Origin: Acutalibacter muris
GTDB lineage: Bacteria > Bacillota > Clostridia > Oscillospirales > Acutalibacteraceae
Direction of reading: 5' to 3'
DNA length: 64,000 bases
NCBI RefSeq assembly: GCF_002201475.1
Contig: NZ_CP021422.1
Span: forward strand, 2,914,001 to 2,978,000
Under the pieces are notes generated by a model. It was not told the DNA's origin and ran no database searches. It saw only the letters and a list, made by a program, of their open reading frames with translations. The stretch's first letter is position 1; each line of letters begins with the position of its first letter. The position numbers were made by a program, and so were the translations under genes. This document shows positions 44,259 through 52,030 of this stretch, one piece after another.

Positions 44259-44708
44259 ATGGAGAATTTTAACGGAATCAAAAATATAGCCCTGGGAGCG
44301 CTGGCGGCGGCAGGGGCGGTTATAGCCCAAGCCCTGGGGGGCTGGGATGGGACGCTGAAGGCCCTTTTGGCCTTTATGGCGGCGGACTATGTGACCGGGC
44401 TCGTGGTGGCGGCGGTGTTCAGGCGGTCGCCAAAGACGGAGCGGGGGGCCCTTTCCAGCCGGGCGGGGTTTCTTGGGCTTGTGAAGAAGTGCGACATACT
44501 GCTGCTGGTGCTCTTGGCGGTGCTGCTGGACGAGGCCACGGGCAGCGGCATTATCCGAGCGGGGGTCTGCCTGTTCTTTACCGCCAACGAGGGGCTGTCC
44601 ATACTGGAGAACCTGGGGCTTATGGGGGTGCCGTACCCCGGGTTTCTGCGGGATATGCTGGAGGCCATGAGGAAGAAGAACGATGATGATGTGGAGGGTG
44701 AGGGGTGA
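44259..44708 (+). CDS. phage holin (TcdE/BhlA-like, phage_holin_4 family)
   Basis: 149 residues, three or four membrane segments (GALAAAGAVIAQALGG, ALLAFMAADYVTGLVVAAVF, ILLLVLLAVLLDEATG), and NEGLSILENLGLMGVPYP near residue 115, the hallmark of the toxin-secretion/lysis holin family. The tail is acidic. Holins open the membrane to let an endolysin out. GGGAGG upstream; ends in a GTGA overlap with the amidase. Confidence 0.9.
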   Translation: MENFNGIKNIALGALAAAGAVIAQALGGWDGTLKALLAFMAADYVTGLVVAAVFRRSPKTERGALSSRAGFLGLVKKCDILLLVLLAVLLDEATGSGIIRAGVCLFFTANEGLSILENLGLMGVPYPGFLRDMLEAMRKKNDDDVEGEG

Positions 44709-45394
44709 ACATAGTCAAAAAGCTTTGCCCGCAGGAGAGGTACAATATAAAGTGTCCCTATCTGCGGGAGCCGGACAGGATAGTGGTCCATAACACCGCC
44801 AACGACGCGCCGGCGGCCAACGAGATAAACTATATGATAAACAGGCCCGAGGAGGTGAGCTTTCACTTTGCGGCAGACGACACTGAGGTCGTGCAGGGGC
44901 TGCCCTTGGAGCGCAACGCCTGGGCCAGCGGGGACGGCCTTGGGGCCGGGAACCTGCGGGGAATCCATGTGGAGATATGCTATTCAAAAAGCGGCGGGGA
45001 GCGGTTTCAAAGGGCCGAGGAGAACGCCGCGCGGCTCCTTGCGGAGCTGTTGAAGGAGCGTGGCTGGGGTCTGGACCGGGTGACGAAGCACCAGGACTAT
45101 GACGGCAAATACTGCCCCCATAGGACCCTGGATTTAGGCTGGGAGCGGTTCTTGAAGATGGTGAAAAAATATTTGGAGCAGGAGGACAATGTGGATTATA
45201 ATACGTTTAAAAGGTATATGGATAGGTATAACAGGGAGCTGGCGGCTGCCCAGGTTTCAGGCTGGGCGGGAGAAAGCTGGGGCTGGGCCAAGGAGAATGG
45301 CCTGCTGGACGGCTCCGCGCCAAAAGCGCCGCTGACAAGGGAGCAGGCCGCCGCTGTACTAAGCCGGGTTCTAAAAGACGGGGCAGGGACATAA
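44705..45394 (+). CDS. N-acetylmuramoyl-L-alanine amidase (endolysin)
   Basis: 229 residues, amidase_2 (T7 lysozyme-like) domain: RIVVHNTANDAPAANEI near residue 25 with the first zinc His, FHFAADDTEVVQGLP near 58, VEICYSK, and HQDYDGKYCPHRTL near 135 with the second His and the Cys/His pair. The C-terminus (WAGESWGWAKENGLLDG, LTREQAAAVLSRVL) resembles an SLH-type repeat. GTG start coupled to the holin. No signal peptide, so export would need the holin. Confidence 0.92.
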   Translation: MNIVKKLCPQERYNIKCPYLREPDRIVVHNTANDAPAANEINYMINRPEEVSFHFAADDTEVVQGLPLERNAWASGDGLGAGNLRGIHVEICYSKSGGERFQRAEENAARLLAELLKERGWGLDRVTKHQDYDGKYCPHRTLDLGWERFLKMVKKYLEQEDNVDYNTFKRYMDRYNRELAAAQVSGWAGESWGWAKENGLLDGSAPKAPLTREQAAAVLSRVLKDGAGT

Positions 45395-45418
45395 GATAGA
45401 CCAAAACCGTGGGGGGAG

Positions 45419-46444
45419 ATGTGGCGTGTGTTCTGTACGGTCAGGGTGAAGCGGCGGGCAAGGGGGCTTGTGCTGGCGGGAGCGCTGGCGCTGGCGGTGC
45501 TTGTGCCGGTGCTCTCAGGGGTCTGGGCGGCGGGAGAGGAGGCCCGGAGGGACTTTATCAAATGGGTGGACTTTGAGGCGCCCGAGTCCGTGCTGGAGAG
45601 GGCGCTGGAGGTGGACGTGGAGTCCCATGAGGAGGGGCAGCCGGTGGACTGGATAGACCTGCTGGCATATCTTGCGGCCAAGTACGGCGGGGATTTTAAG
45701 CTGTATAAGCAGGCGGACTTTGACAGCGCCGTGGAGAGATTAAAGGCCGGGGAGGACCTTTCGGAGACACCCAGCTATTCCTACTATCGGGAGGCCTATG
45801 GGGCGGTGCTGGGGGGCTTTGTGGGGGAGTTCCAGGTGGAGGGTGACGAGGGCTGGGAGAGCTGCTATGGGCTGAAGGCCTACTCCCCCCTTGCCAAGAC
45901 CTTCCCCTACAGCGACTATGACGATTTCGGCGCGGGGCGGGACTACGGCTATAGGCGGCGGCACCTGGGCCACGACATGATGGCGGCGGTGGGCACGCCG
46001 GTGATAGCGGTGGAGTCCGGCACGGTGGAGGCTTTGGGCTGGAACCAGTACGGCGGCTGGCGTATTGGTATCAGGAGCTTTGACGGGCTCCGCTACCATT
46101 ACTATGCGCATTTAAGGCAAAACAGGCCCTATGCCCAGGGACTGGAGCAGGGAGACACAGTGATGGCCGGGGACGTGATAGGGTATGTGGGCCGCACAGG
46201 GTACAGCGCCACGGAGAATACAAACGGGATAGAGCAGAGCCATCTGCACTATGGCTTACAGCTGATATTTGACGAGAGCCAGAAGGAGGGCAACGGTGAG
46301 ATCTGGGTGGATGTGTATCAGATATGCCGTATGCTCCGGGGGCACCAGAGCGAGGTGGAGAGGGAGGCGGAGACGAAGGAATGGAGGAGAGTCCGGGGGT
46401 TTAGGGAGGAGATACGGGGACTGGACAAAAAAACCCTTGAATAA
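45419..46444 (+). CDS. secreted M23-family peptidoglycan endopeptidase
   Basis: 341 residues with an N-terminal basic stretch and a hydrophobic signal anchor (about 15-38), a helical region and a LytM-type domain: RRHLGHDMMAAVGTPVIA near residue 180 (zinc His and Asp) and SHLHYGLQLI near 280 (HxH). Close to SpoIIQ-like or other sporulation endopeptidases, but also to cell-wall hydrolases. The ATG at 45419 directly touches GGGGGGAG; a GTG at 45428 has better spacing. Last gene before ssrA. Confidence 0.88.
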   Translation: MWRVFCTVRVKRRARGLVLAGALALAVLVPVLSGVWAAGEEARRDFIKWVDFEAPESVLERALEVDVESHEEGQPVDWIDLLAYLAAKYGGDFKLYKQADFDSAVERLKAGEDLSETPSYSYYREAYGAVLGGFVGEFQVEGDEGWESCYGLKAYSPLAKTFPYSDYDDFGAGRDYGYRRRHLGHDMMAAVGTPVIAVESGTVEALGWNQYGGWRIGIRSFDGLRYHYYAHLRQNRPYAQGLEQGDTVMAGDVIGYVGRTGYSATENTNGIEQSHLHYGLQLIFDESQKEGNGEIWVDVYQICRMLRGHQSEVEREAETKEWRRVRGFREEIRGLDKKTLE

Positions 46445-46465
46445 CCGGCCAACATAGTGTATAAT
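46437..46465 (+). promoter_or_regulatory. promoter of ssrA
   Basis: TTGAAT (46437-46442), 17-nt spacer, TATAAT (46460-46465), 22 nt before the tmRNA 5' end; the -35 box overlaps the end of the M23 gene. Confidence 0.85.
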
Positions 46466-46486
46466 ATAAAAGTATTCCTCTCCCCT

Positions 46487-46838
46487 GGGGATGTAAAGGT
46501 TTCGACGGGGGAGGGAAACCCTGGTAAGCGGGCAGTGGCGCCGGACCACTTTAAAACCGGCAAACCTTAAAATTAAACGACAACGACTTTGTTGCTGTTG
46601 CTGCTTAAATAAGCAGCCGTTCTTACCCGGAGCACCGCGGCCGGGATAAGAGCGTCGATTAGCGGTGAACGTGAGCGAGGGGGCCGCCTTCGACCCTTGC
46701 CATGACGGAGAAGGCTACCGACGCCCGGAGCGTGCTTTTGCGCGCCGGGCAGGGGGAATCTTAAAACAAAAGCTACGCCCGTAGAAAGCCCCGGCGCCCC
46801 TCTTTCGGACGCGGGTTCGACTCCCGCCATCTCCACCA
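46487..46838 (+). ncRNA. ssrA: transfer-messenger RNA (tmRNA)
   Basis: 352 nt. The 5' end GGGGATG pairs with CATCTCC before A-CCA at the 3' end; GTAAAGGTTTCGACGGGG and the T-arm GGGTTCGACTCCCGCC are the standard tmRNA parts. The tag frame ends in NDNDFVAVAA followed by TAA at 46606-46608. It rescues stalled ribosomes. Its 3' end is the integration site of the prophage on the right. Confidence 0.96.
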
Positions 46839-48269
46839 TTCGGACCGTACTCGAACTTTTGAGTGCGGTCCTTTTTCTTGTATGTTGTAGAAGATCATCG
46901 CCTGGCCGTTTCTGACCTCGATCCGGGCGATGAACGTGTCAACGAGACGCTGCCGGAAGGCGGCGTCTTTTGTATCCCCATTTCTGAACGAACGAAGCCA
47001 AGCCCCGACCGCCTCACTGGTGAGCCGGGGCTTTTTCATTTCTGCCCGCTCAATCTCCACGAGCAGCTCCTCCTCTTCGGCTTCCAGCTCCGCCAGGCGA
47101 CCGGCAAGGCCCCGGGCCCCGGTGCCCTCCTCGATGGCGTCCAATATGTTCCGCTGGCGCTTCCGGTTTGAGTCGAGCTGCTTCCGGTATGCTGCGGCCG
47201 GATCCAGAGCGTCCTCCTGCTCCTGGATCTCCAGGATCCGGACCGTGAGCTTCTCGATCATGTCCTCGGTCAGCATGTCCTCGACCGTGGCCTCGATGAC
47301 CCGATCCTCGAAGTGATCCCGGGGGATCGGCTTCAGCTCGCACTTCTCGCCGCGCTTCTTCGCGCCACACTTGTAATAGTGGTACACCTTCCCCGTTTTA
47401 CTGGTGCCGGACTCCCCGTTCAGCATCGCCCCACAGTATGAACAAAAACATTTACAGCTCAGCAGATAGTCCACTTTTGCCCTCCCTGCCGCGTTATTGC
47501 GCGGCGTCCCGAAGTGTTTGGCCGCCTCCTCGAAGGTGGCCAGGTCGATGATGGGATCCGTCAGGATCTCAACCCCCTGGATCTCGAAGCGGCCGAGGTA
47601 CTTTTCGTTCCGTAACATCCGATAGATCACGGCCTGGGTGATCGGCTTCCCGCGCTGGCCAGTGACGCCGTGCTTTCGGAAGAGCTCGACCAGCTCCTTC
47701 GTCTGGGCCCCGGCGTTGTGCATCCAGAAGGCTTCCCGGACAACGGCAGCCTTCTCCTCGTCGACGATGATGTGCTTCTCGTCGTCCACCGTGTAGCCGA
47801 TCGGCAGCGGCGCCCCACAATACTGTCCCTTTTTCGCGGTCTCCCTCATGCCCCTGACGATCTTCTGCCGGAGGTCTGCGGAGTAATACTCGGCCAGGCC
47901 TTCCAGAACGCTCTCCAGGATGATCCCCTCCGGGCCCTCCGGGACAGACTCCTCAGCATACAGCAGACGGACGCCCGCCTTTTTCAGCTTCATTTTACTG
48001 AGGGCGATGTCCTGCCGGTCCCGCCCGAAGCGGTCGATCTTCCAGACGATCACGCACTCGAAGCGATGCTGCTCCGCGTCGTGCAGCATCCTCTGGAACT
48101 CATTCCGGCCGACGATGCTCTTCCCTGAGATGTGCCGGTCGGCATATATTTCAACGATCTGGATCCCGTTTCTCTCTGCATAAGCCTGGCAGTCAGCGAC
48201 CTGGCCCTCGATGGACTGGTCCGTCTGGTTTGGTCCTGCAGAGTATCTCGCATAAATAGCGCCCAGCAT
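46773..48269 (-). CDS. large serine recombinase (phage integrase)
   Basis: 498 residues. Resolvase domain with YARYSAGPNQT (catalytic Ser near residue 10), KIDRFGRDRQD near 70, recombinase domain, a zinc-ribbon (CFCSYCGAML ... YKCGAKKRGEKC near 285-320) and a long coiled coil. The natural family end is near FIARIEVRNGQAMIFYN; the last ~25 residues (WRWRESNPRPKEG...) are read from antisense ssrA. ATG 48269 has GGAGG 9 nt upstream, inside the end of the gene before it. Confidence 0.92.
   Translation of the reverse strand: MLGAIYARYSAGPNQTDQSIEGQVADCQAYAERNGIQIVEIYADRHISGKSIVGRNEFQRMLHDAEQHRFECVIVWKIDRFGRDRQDIALSKMKLKKAGVRLLYAEESVPEGPEGIILESVLEGLAEYYSADLRQKIVRGMRETAKKGQYCGAPLPIGYTVDDEKHIIVDEEKAAVVREAFWMHNAGAQTKELVELFRKHGVTGQRGKPITQAVIYRMLRNEKYLGRFEIQGVEILTDPIIDLATFEEAAKHFGTPRNNAAGRAKVDYLLSCKCFCSYCGAMLNGESGTSKTGKVYHYYKCGAKKRGEKCELKPIPRDHFEDRVIEATVEDMLTEDMIEKLTVRILEIQEQEDALDPAAAYRKQLDSNRKRQRNILDAIEEGTGARGLAGRLAELEAEEEELLVEIERAEMKKPRLTSEAVGAWLRSFRNGDTKDAAFRQRLVDTFIARIEVRNGQAMIFYNIQEKGPHSKVRVRSEWWRWRESNPRPKEGRRGFLRA
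46805..46890. other. attL region of the prophage at the ssrA 3' end
   Basis: The intact tmRNA 3' end is followed within 35 nt by the phage integrase gene, whose frame runs into the antisense strand of ssrA. The junction must lie between the tmRNA T-arm and about 46890. Exact core cannot be fixed without attR, which is outside the window. Confidence 0.6.
46842..46872 (+). terminator. terminator just after ssrA, at the prophage junction
   Basis: Stem GGACCGTACTC / GAGTGCGGTCC (one wobble) with an 8-nt loop and TTTTTC after it. It overlaps the readthrough C-terminus of the integrase frame on the other strand. Confidence 0.8.
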
Positions 48270-48274
48270 AAGCG

Positions 48275-48709
48275 TCAACCTCCTATCTTTGCAAGCGCTT
48301 CATCATGAAGCTGCTGCACCAATGCAACATTGGCCGCCGACATCTGGTAGTAGTACGGCTCCAGCGCCGTCTGAAACTTCTCAAACTGGGAGCGCTTCCC
48401 TCTAACAGTTTTGACTTTCTCAGCGTTCAGCAGAGTCTTCTGGAAGTATCTCAGAATGAAATCACGGGTGGCAGCTTCCTCCTGCTCCTGGGCCATTCTC
48501 AGCACCTCTGCGGGCTTCGTACCCTTAAACTTGACATACTTCGAGAGCTCAGTCAGCTTTCCGGCCAAGTCTTTCAAACTCGCGTAATCAGTAAAGAACG
48601 AGTCTGGATCCGTGGTATTGTTTACTACGTCCCGGGCTTTTCGCATATCGTCCAGCCAGATGGGAGCGAGGAGCTCCGCGTTTTTCTTTTTCTCTTTGTG
48701 TCCAAACAT
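48275..48709 (-). CDS. unknown protein between repressor and integrase
   Basis: About 144 residues, charged and helical (GHKEKKKNAELLAPIWLDDM at the start), no domain recognised. Its end reads AKIGG and a stop, with the ribosome-binding site of the integrase in those last codons; its own start uses the same device in the repressor gene. ATG 48709 is preferred over a GTG at 48718. By position it could help excision or immunity. Confidence 0.7.
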   Translation of the reverse strand: MFGHKEKKKNAELLAPIWLDDMRKARDVVNNTTDPDSFFTDYASLKDLAGKLTELSKYVKFKGTKPAEVLRMAQEQEEAATRDFILRYFQKTLLNAEKVKTVRGKRSQFEKFQTALEPYYYQMSAANVALVQQLHDEALAKIGG

Positions 48710-48714
48710 CACCG

Positions 48715-49140
48715 TCACCCTCCTATCTTCCGAGAGTTCTTTGCCAGATCATTCAGCAAAAAGTCCATATACAGAGCCACCCGACTCTCCAGTTCTTTGA
48801 TCTTCTCCTCAGTGACCTCATACTCAACTCCGTCATGGGTGAGGATCGCGTTTCCGTCTGCATCATACAGCACAACCCAGCCCAGGAGCTTCATCTGCTG
48901 CTCCAGACAATAAGAGAAGCTGACCGTCTTCCGGTCTTCTGTCCAGCCGGAGAACTCGATGGCGGTCATCCCTAACGCTTTAGCAAAGGCCGGAACTTTT
49001 GCCCGTGGAACATCCGCCGCGCCGAGCTCGATCTTGTTGATCGAACTCTTATGCTTATAGCCCAGTATCTTCGCCAGGTCTTCCTGACTGAGGCCAAGCT
49101 CTTCCCGTCTTTTCTTAATTTTTTGCCCTAAATTATCCAT
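48715..49140 (-). CDS. XRE-family phage repressor
   Basis: 141 residues. N-terminal HTH: LGQKIKKRREELGLSQEDLA and GYKHKSSINKIELGAADVPR; the rest is a small helical domain without S24 peptidase motifs. It faces the early promoter across a short control region with GTAGAA-type palindromes, so it is the likely lysogeny repressor. Confidence 0.85.
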   Translation of the reverse strand: MDNLGQKIKKRREELGLSQEDLAKILGYKHKSSINKIELGAADVPRAKVPAFAKALGMTAIEFSGWTEDRKTVSFSYCLEQQMKLLGWVVLYDADGNAILTHDGVEYEVTEEKIKELESRVALYMDFLLNDLAKNSRKIGG

Positions 49141-49171
49141 TGATCACAACCTCCTCGGAGAAACCATTATA

Positions 49172-49266
49172 CCATGAGAGGCAAAAAATTTCTACTTTTT
49201 CGGAAAAAATAGTTGACTTTCTTTCTGCCCGGAGGTACACTATCCATGGGTAGAAAAATATTCTAC
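49172..49266. promoter_or_regulatory. prophage switch region: divergent promoters and operators
   Basis: Plus strand TTGACT (49213-49218), 17-nt spacer, TACACT (49236-49241), then an operator-like palindrome GTAGAAAAATATTCTAC (49250-49266). Minus strand: an extended -10 TGGTATAAT near 49165-49173 for the repressor, followed by a TTTCTAC half-site (49189-49195). Confidence 0.75.
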
Positions 49267-49294
49267 TCAACAAACGAGAGGAGGACACACCTAC

Positions 49295-49867
49295 ATGGCA
49301 ACATTGAGAGAAACCGCGAGCAGTTACGCCAATGAGATCCGCGAGGGGATCGCCTGGGTCGTGGTATGGAAAACCGGGCGAGGCTGGAACGCCTCAGCGT
49401 TCTGGCTGAGCTGCGACACTGACGTTTTTGAGGATGATGACCTTCCGGAAGTCCGCAAGATCCTGGAGCAGGACCCCAACGCCGTCATGATAAACGGCTA
49501 TTACTGTGGACACCTCGGCGAAGACATGAACGTGAACGAGCTGGCGGCCGGGATCCGCTGGCACTATGAGAACGGTTACAACCGCCTAAGCAACTCGACT
49601 GCTCTTCCGGAAGAAGACAACACACAAGCCATAAAAGTCATTTACACTTTCGGCTCTGACGAGCGTTTTCCCTTCCGCGGCGGCTGGGTGGAGATAGTCG
49701 CGCCCAGCATGAGAGACGCACATGCAATATTCCGGAAGCACTATCCTGATAGAACCCCGGGGATCCTGAACTGCTCCGACTACTACACAGAACAGCAATT
49801 CAATGAGTCGGACATGCCGATCACTGGCAATCGGGGAGCTTTCTGCCACTGTAAGCTCAGCGCATAG
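49295..49867 (+). CDS. phage early protein of unknown function
   Basis: 190 residues. The C-terminal half (GGWVEIVAPSMRDAHAIFRK ... LNCSDYYTEQQF) is a small alpha-beta domain common in Bacillota mobile elements. First gene right of the early promoter; GAGAGGAGGACACAC is the ribosome-binding region. Function unknown; possibly host takeover or antirestriction. Confidence 0.7.
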   Translation: MATLRETASSYANEIREGIAWVVVWKTGRGWNASAFWLSCDTDVFEDDDLPEVRKILEQDPNAVMINGYYCGHLGEDMNVNELAAGIRWHYENGYNRLSNSTALPEEDNTQAIKVIYTFGSDERFPFRGGWVEIVAPSMRDAHAIFRKHYPDRTPGILNCSDYYTEQQFNESDMPITGNRGAFCHCKLSA

Positions 49868-49881
49868 AGAGGAGGGATAAC

Positions 49882-50136
49882 ATGAAGAACACACTGCAAG
49901 ACCTGAACAACCACCTCTTTGAGCAGCTGGAACGGCTGAACGACGAAGACCTGACAGACGAACAGCTTGACAGAGAGCTGAGGCGGGCGGAGGGCATGAC
50001 AAAGATCGCCACCCAGATCATCGAGAACGGCGAGCTCGCCTTCAAGACCATGGTCCACATGGACGAGTACGGCTATAACAACGGCCGCCAGCAGATCCCC
50101 GTCATGCTGGAGGCCCACACAAAGGGGGGGGACTGA
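49882..50136 (+). CDS. small phage protein of unknown function
   Basis: 84 residues, helical and acidic (LNNHLFEQLERLNDEDLTDE). GAGAGGAGG precedes it, and the next gene starts at the adjacent base. No recognised domain. Confidence 0.7.
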   Translation: MKNTLQDLNNHLFEQLERLNDEDLTDEQLDRELRRAEGMTKIATQIIENGELAFKTMVHMDEYGYNNGRQQIPVMLEAHTKGGD

Positions 50137-50979
50137 ATGAAGAAGGTGTGGAAGTATCCGGATGAAATAACGGACTTTGTCCGAGAGCATGGGCACGAGG
50201 GAAGCGTCCGGGAGATGCAGGAGCGGGTCAACAGCCGCTTCGGGACCTCTTTCACCTACGACCAGATGAAGAGCATGTTCTCCCGCCACAAGATCCATGC
50301 AGCGCCTCGACTGGGGCGCAAATACCCCGACAAGCGGATCACCACGCCAGAGATGGACGCCTTCATCCGGGAACATCTCGAAGGGACCGGCTACCAGTCA
50401 ATGGCCGATCTGCTCAATGTCCGCTTTGGCACCAGCTTCACCAAGGATCAGATGAAGAACTACTACAACCGGAACAAGCTGGACAGCGGCCTCACGGGGC
50501 GCTTTGAAAAAGGCTCCGTCCCGGCCAATAAGGGGAAGACCTGGGACGAGTTCATGAGCCCGGAAAGCCAGGCCGCCAGCCGGAGGACCACCTTCAAGCC
50601 TGGACACCTGCCCCACAATGGAGGCACCCCGGTCGGCACCATCCGACTGAGGCACGGCCACAGAAACCGGCCAGGCTCCCACCCCTATTACTGGCAAAAA
50701 GTCGCAGAGCCGAACGTCTGGCGGATGAAGCACGTCATTGAATGGGAGGAACACAACGGTCCGGTCCCTGAAGGCAGCATGGTGACTTTTGCAAACGGTG
50801 ACACGCTTGACTGGCGGATCGACAATCTGATCCTGGAGACGAGGGCCCAGCACGCGGTCAAAAACCGGCATCACATCCACGGCTACGATCAGGAGAGCGC
50901 TCTGACCGCCAATCAGATCGCCGACATCAAGATCGCCGTGTCACAGAAAAAGAGACGAAGAAAAGGAGGAAAGTCATGA
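50137..50979 (+). CDS. HNH endonuclease with a repeated DNA-binding module
   Basis: 280 residues. Two similar helical modules at the N-terminus (about 18-48 and 76-106) share RFGTSFT-DQMK and are probably DNA-binding. The C-terminal HNH_3 domain shows MKHVIEWEEHNGPVPEG, FANGDTLDWRIDNL and a following Asn/His. Homing-type endonucleases of this kind are common in phages. Ends in an ATGA overlap with the next gene. Confidence 0.85.
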   Translation: MKKVWKYPDEITDFVREHGHEGSVREMQERVNSRFGTSFTYDQMKSMFSRHKIHAAPRLGRKYPDKRITTPEMDAFIREHLEGTGYQSMADLLNVRFGTSFTKDQMKNYYNRNKLDSGLTGRFEKGSVPANKGKTWDEFMSPESQAASRRTTFKPGHLPHNGGTPVGTIRLRHGHRNRPGSHPYYWQKVAEPNVWRMKHVIEWEEHNGPVPEGSMVTFANGDTLDWRIDNLILETRAQHAVKNRHHIHGYDQESALTANQIADIKIAVSQKKRRRKGGKS

Positions 50980-51182
50980 CCAACACAAAGCTACTCCGCG
51001 AAAAAATTGAAGCCAGCGGGCTGAAGCTCGCCTACATTGCCAGTCAGCTCTGGATCTCGCCCAAAGCACTGACCATGAAGATAGAAAACCAGACCCAGTT
51101 CAAAGCTGCCGAGATCAAACGACTCAGCGAGATCCTCGGAATTGAAACAGCGGAAGAACGGGAACAAATTTTTTTAAGCTGA
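50976..51182 (+). CDS. small HTH protein
   Basis: 68 residues; LLREKIEASGLKLAYIASQL and LTMKIENQTQFKAAEIKRLS fit a compact XRE/Cro-like helix-turn-helix. May be a Cro-like antirepressor of the switch, since an operator-like palindrome lies 3 nt after it. Family match is weak. Confidence 0.7.
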   Translation: MTNTKLLREKIEASGLKLAYIASQLWISPKALTMKIENQTQFKAAEIKRLSEILGIETAEEREQIFLS

Positions 51183-51184
51183 AA

Positions 51185-51201
51185 GTAGAAAATTTTTCTA
51201 C
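51185..51201. promoter_or_regulatory. operator-like palindrome downstream of the small HTH gene
   Basis: GTAGAAAATTTTTCTAC, nearly the same as the palindrome at 49250-49266. It stands before the next gene with an AAGGAGGACACAC ribosome-binding region. Confidence 0.6.
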
Positions 51202-51214
51202 AAGGAGGACACAC

Positions 51215-51448
51215 ATGTCACGAAAAAACAACAATCCGGATCTGACAATGCTGGCGCTGGCCGCCTATGACGCGATCCGGAGGAACATGGAGGAAAATGA
51301 TGGAGAAGAAAAGAAGGCGGCGGAGGTACACGCTGCGGGAGCAGCTGCTCAGCCTGGCGATCGGCATCATGATCGGGCTCCTGGCGGGGCTGGCACACGC
51401 GAACAGCGTCCAGCAGCACAGGCAGGCTATCGTCTCATTGCCATCTGA
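51215..51448 (+). CDS. possible small gene overlapping the transglycosylase gene
   Basis: 77 codons. AAGGAGG is well placed and the first 30 residues (MSRKNNNPDLTMLALAAYDA) look real, but the last 45 overlap the next gene in another frame and have junk-like composition. Probably the true product is this short protein with a run-on end. Confidence 0.4.
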   Translation: MSRKNNNPDLTMLALAAYDAIRRNMEENDGEEKKAAEVHAAGAAAQPGDRHHDRAPGGAGTREQRPAAQAGYRLIAI

Positions 51449-51962
51449 ACCCCCGGCCATAACGGCCACCCAGGAAGCCCCAGAGACGCCCACAGCGCCT
51501 CCTGAGCCCTACAACGACCCGAACATCCCGGACAACGTGGAAGCGGCTGCACGAGCCGCTGGAGCGGCTTATGACCTATCTCCTGAGCTTCTGGAAGCCG
51601 TTGCATTTCATGAGAGCCGTTACAGCCTGGACGCAGTCAACGGTGACTGCATCGGCCTGATGCAGATCGCGACCTACTGGCACGAAGACCGGATGGAGCG
51701 CCTGGGAGTGACCGAGGCAGACCTCTGGAAGGCCGGGCCGAGCATGATGGTCGCGGCGGACTTCCTGGACGAGCTGATCCGGCGCTATGACGATCTGGGC
51801 ACGGCTCTGATGTACTACAACGGCGGAGGCGATCACATGGCTGCCTATCTGGAGCGCGGCGAGCTGAGCTGGTACGCCAGCAGCGTCATCGAGATGGCTG
51901 AGCAGCTCCGGCAGGAGCATGACAACGCGGAGGAGGTGAGGCCTTTGGACTCAATAAAATAG
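51300..51962 (+). CDS. membrane-anchored lytic transglycosylase (SLT)
   Basis: 220 residues. Basic N-terminus and a membrane helix (LLSLAIGIMIGLLAGLAHA), a proline-rich linker, then an SLT/lysozyme-like domain: LLEAVAFHESRYSLDAVNGD near 100 (catalytic Glu), GLMQIATYWH, and TALMYYNGGGDHMAAYL. It would cut peptidoglycan locally. An early-region wall hydrolase is more typical of conjugative elements than phages. Confidence 0.8.
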   Translation: MEKKRRRRRYTLREQLLSLAIGIMIGLLAGLAHANSVQQHRQAIVSLPSEPPAITATQEAPETPTAPPEPYNDPNIPDNVEAAARAAGAAYDLSPELLEAVAFHESRYSLDAVNGDCIGLMQIATYWHEDRMERLGVTEADLWKAGPSMMVAADFLDELIRRYDDLGTALMYYNGGGDHMAAYLERGELSWYASSVIEMAEQLRQEHDNAEEVRPLDSIK

Positions 51963-52030
51963 GCCCCGGAGAAATTTCCGGAGCCCAGGAAGACACACAT
52001 CAATTATAGCAAAAAGGAGGACATTTTTCA

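Noticed and set aside
41369..46444. Complete prophage
   Set aside because: No integrase, portal, capsid, tail or replication gene; only control, terminase and lysis genes are present.
46573..46839. 88-codon frame with MAGVEPAS-type start
   Set aside because: This is the antisense strand of ssrA, a known artefact in annotation, not a gene.
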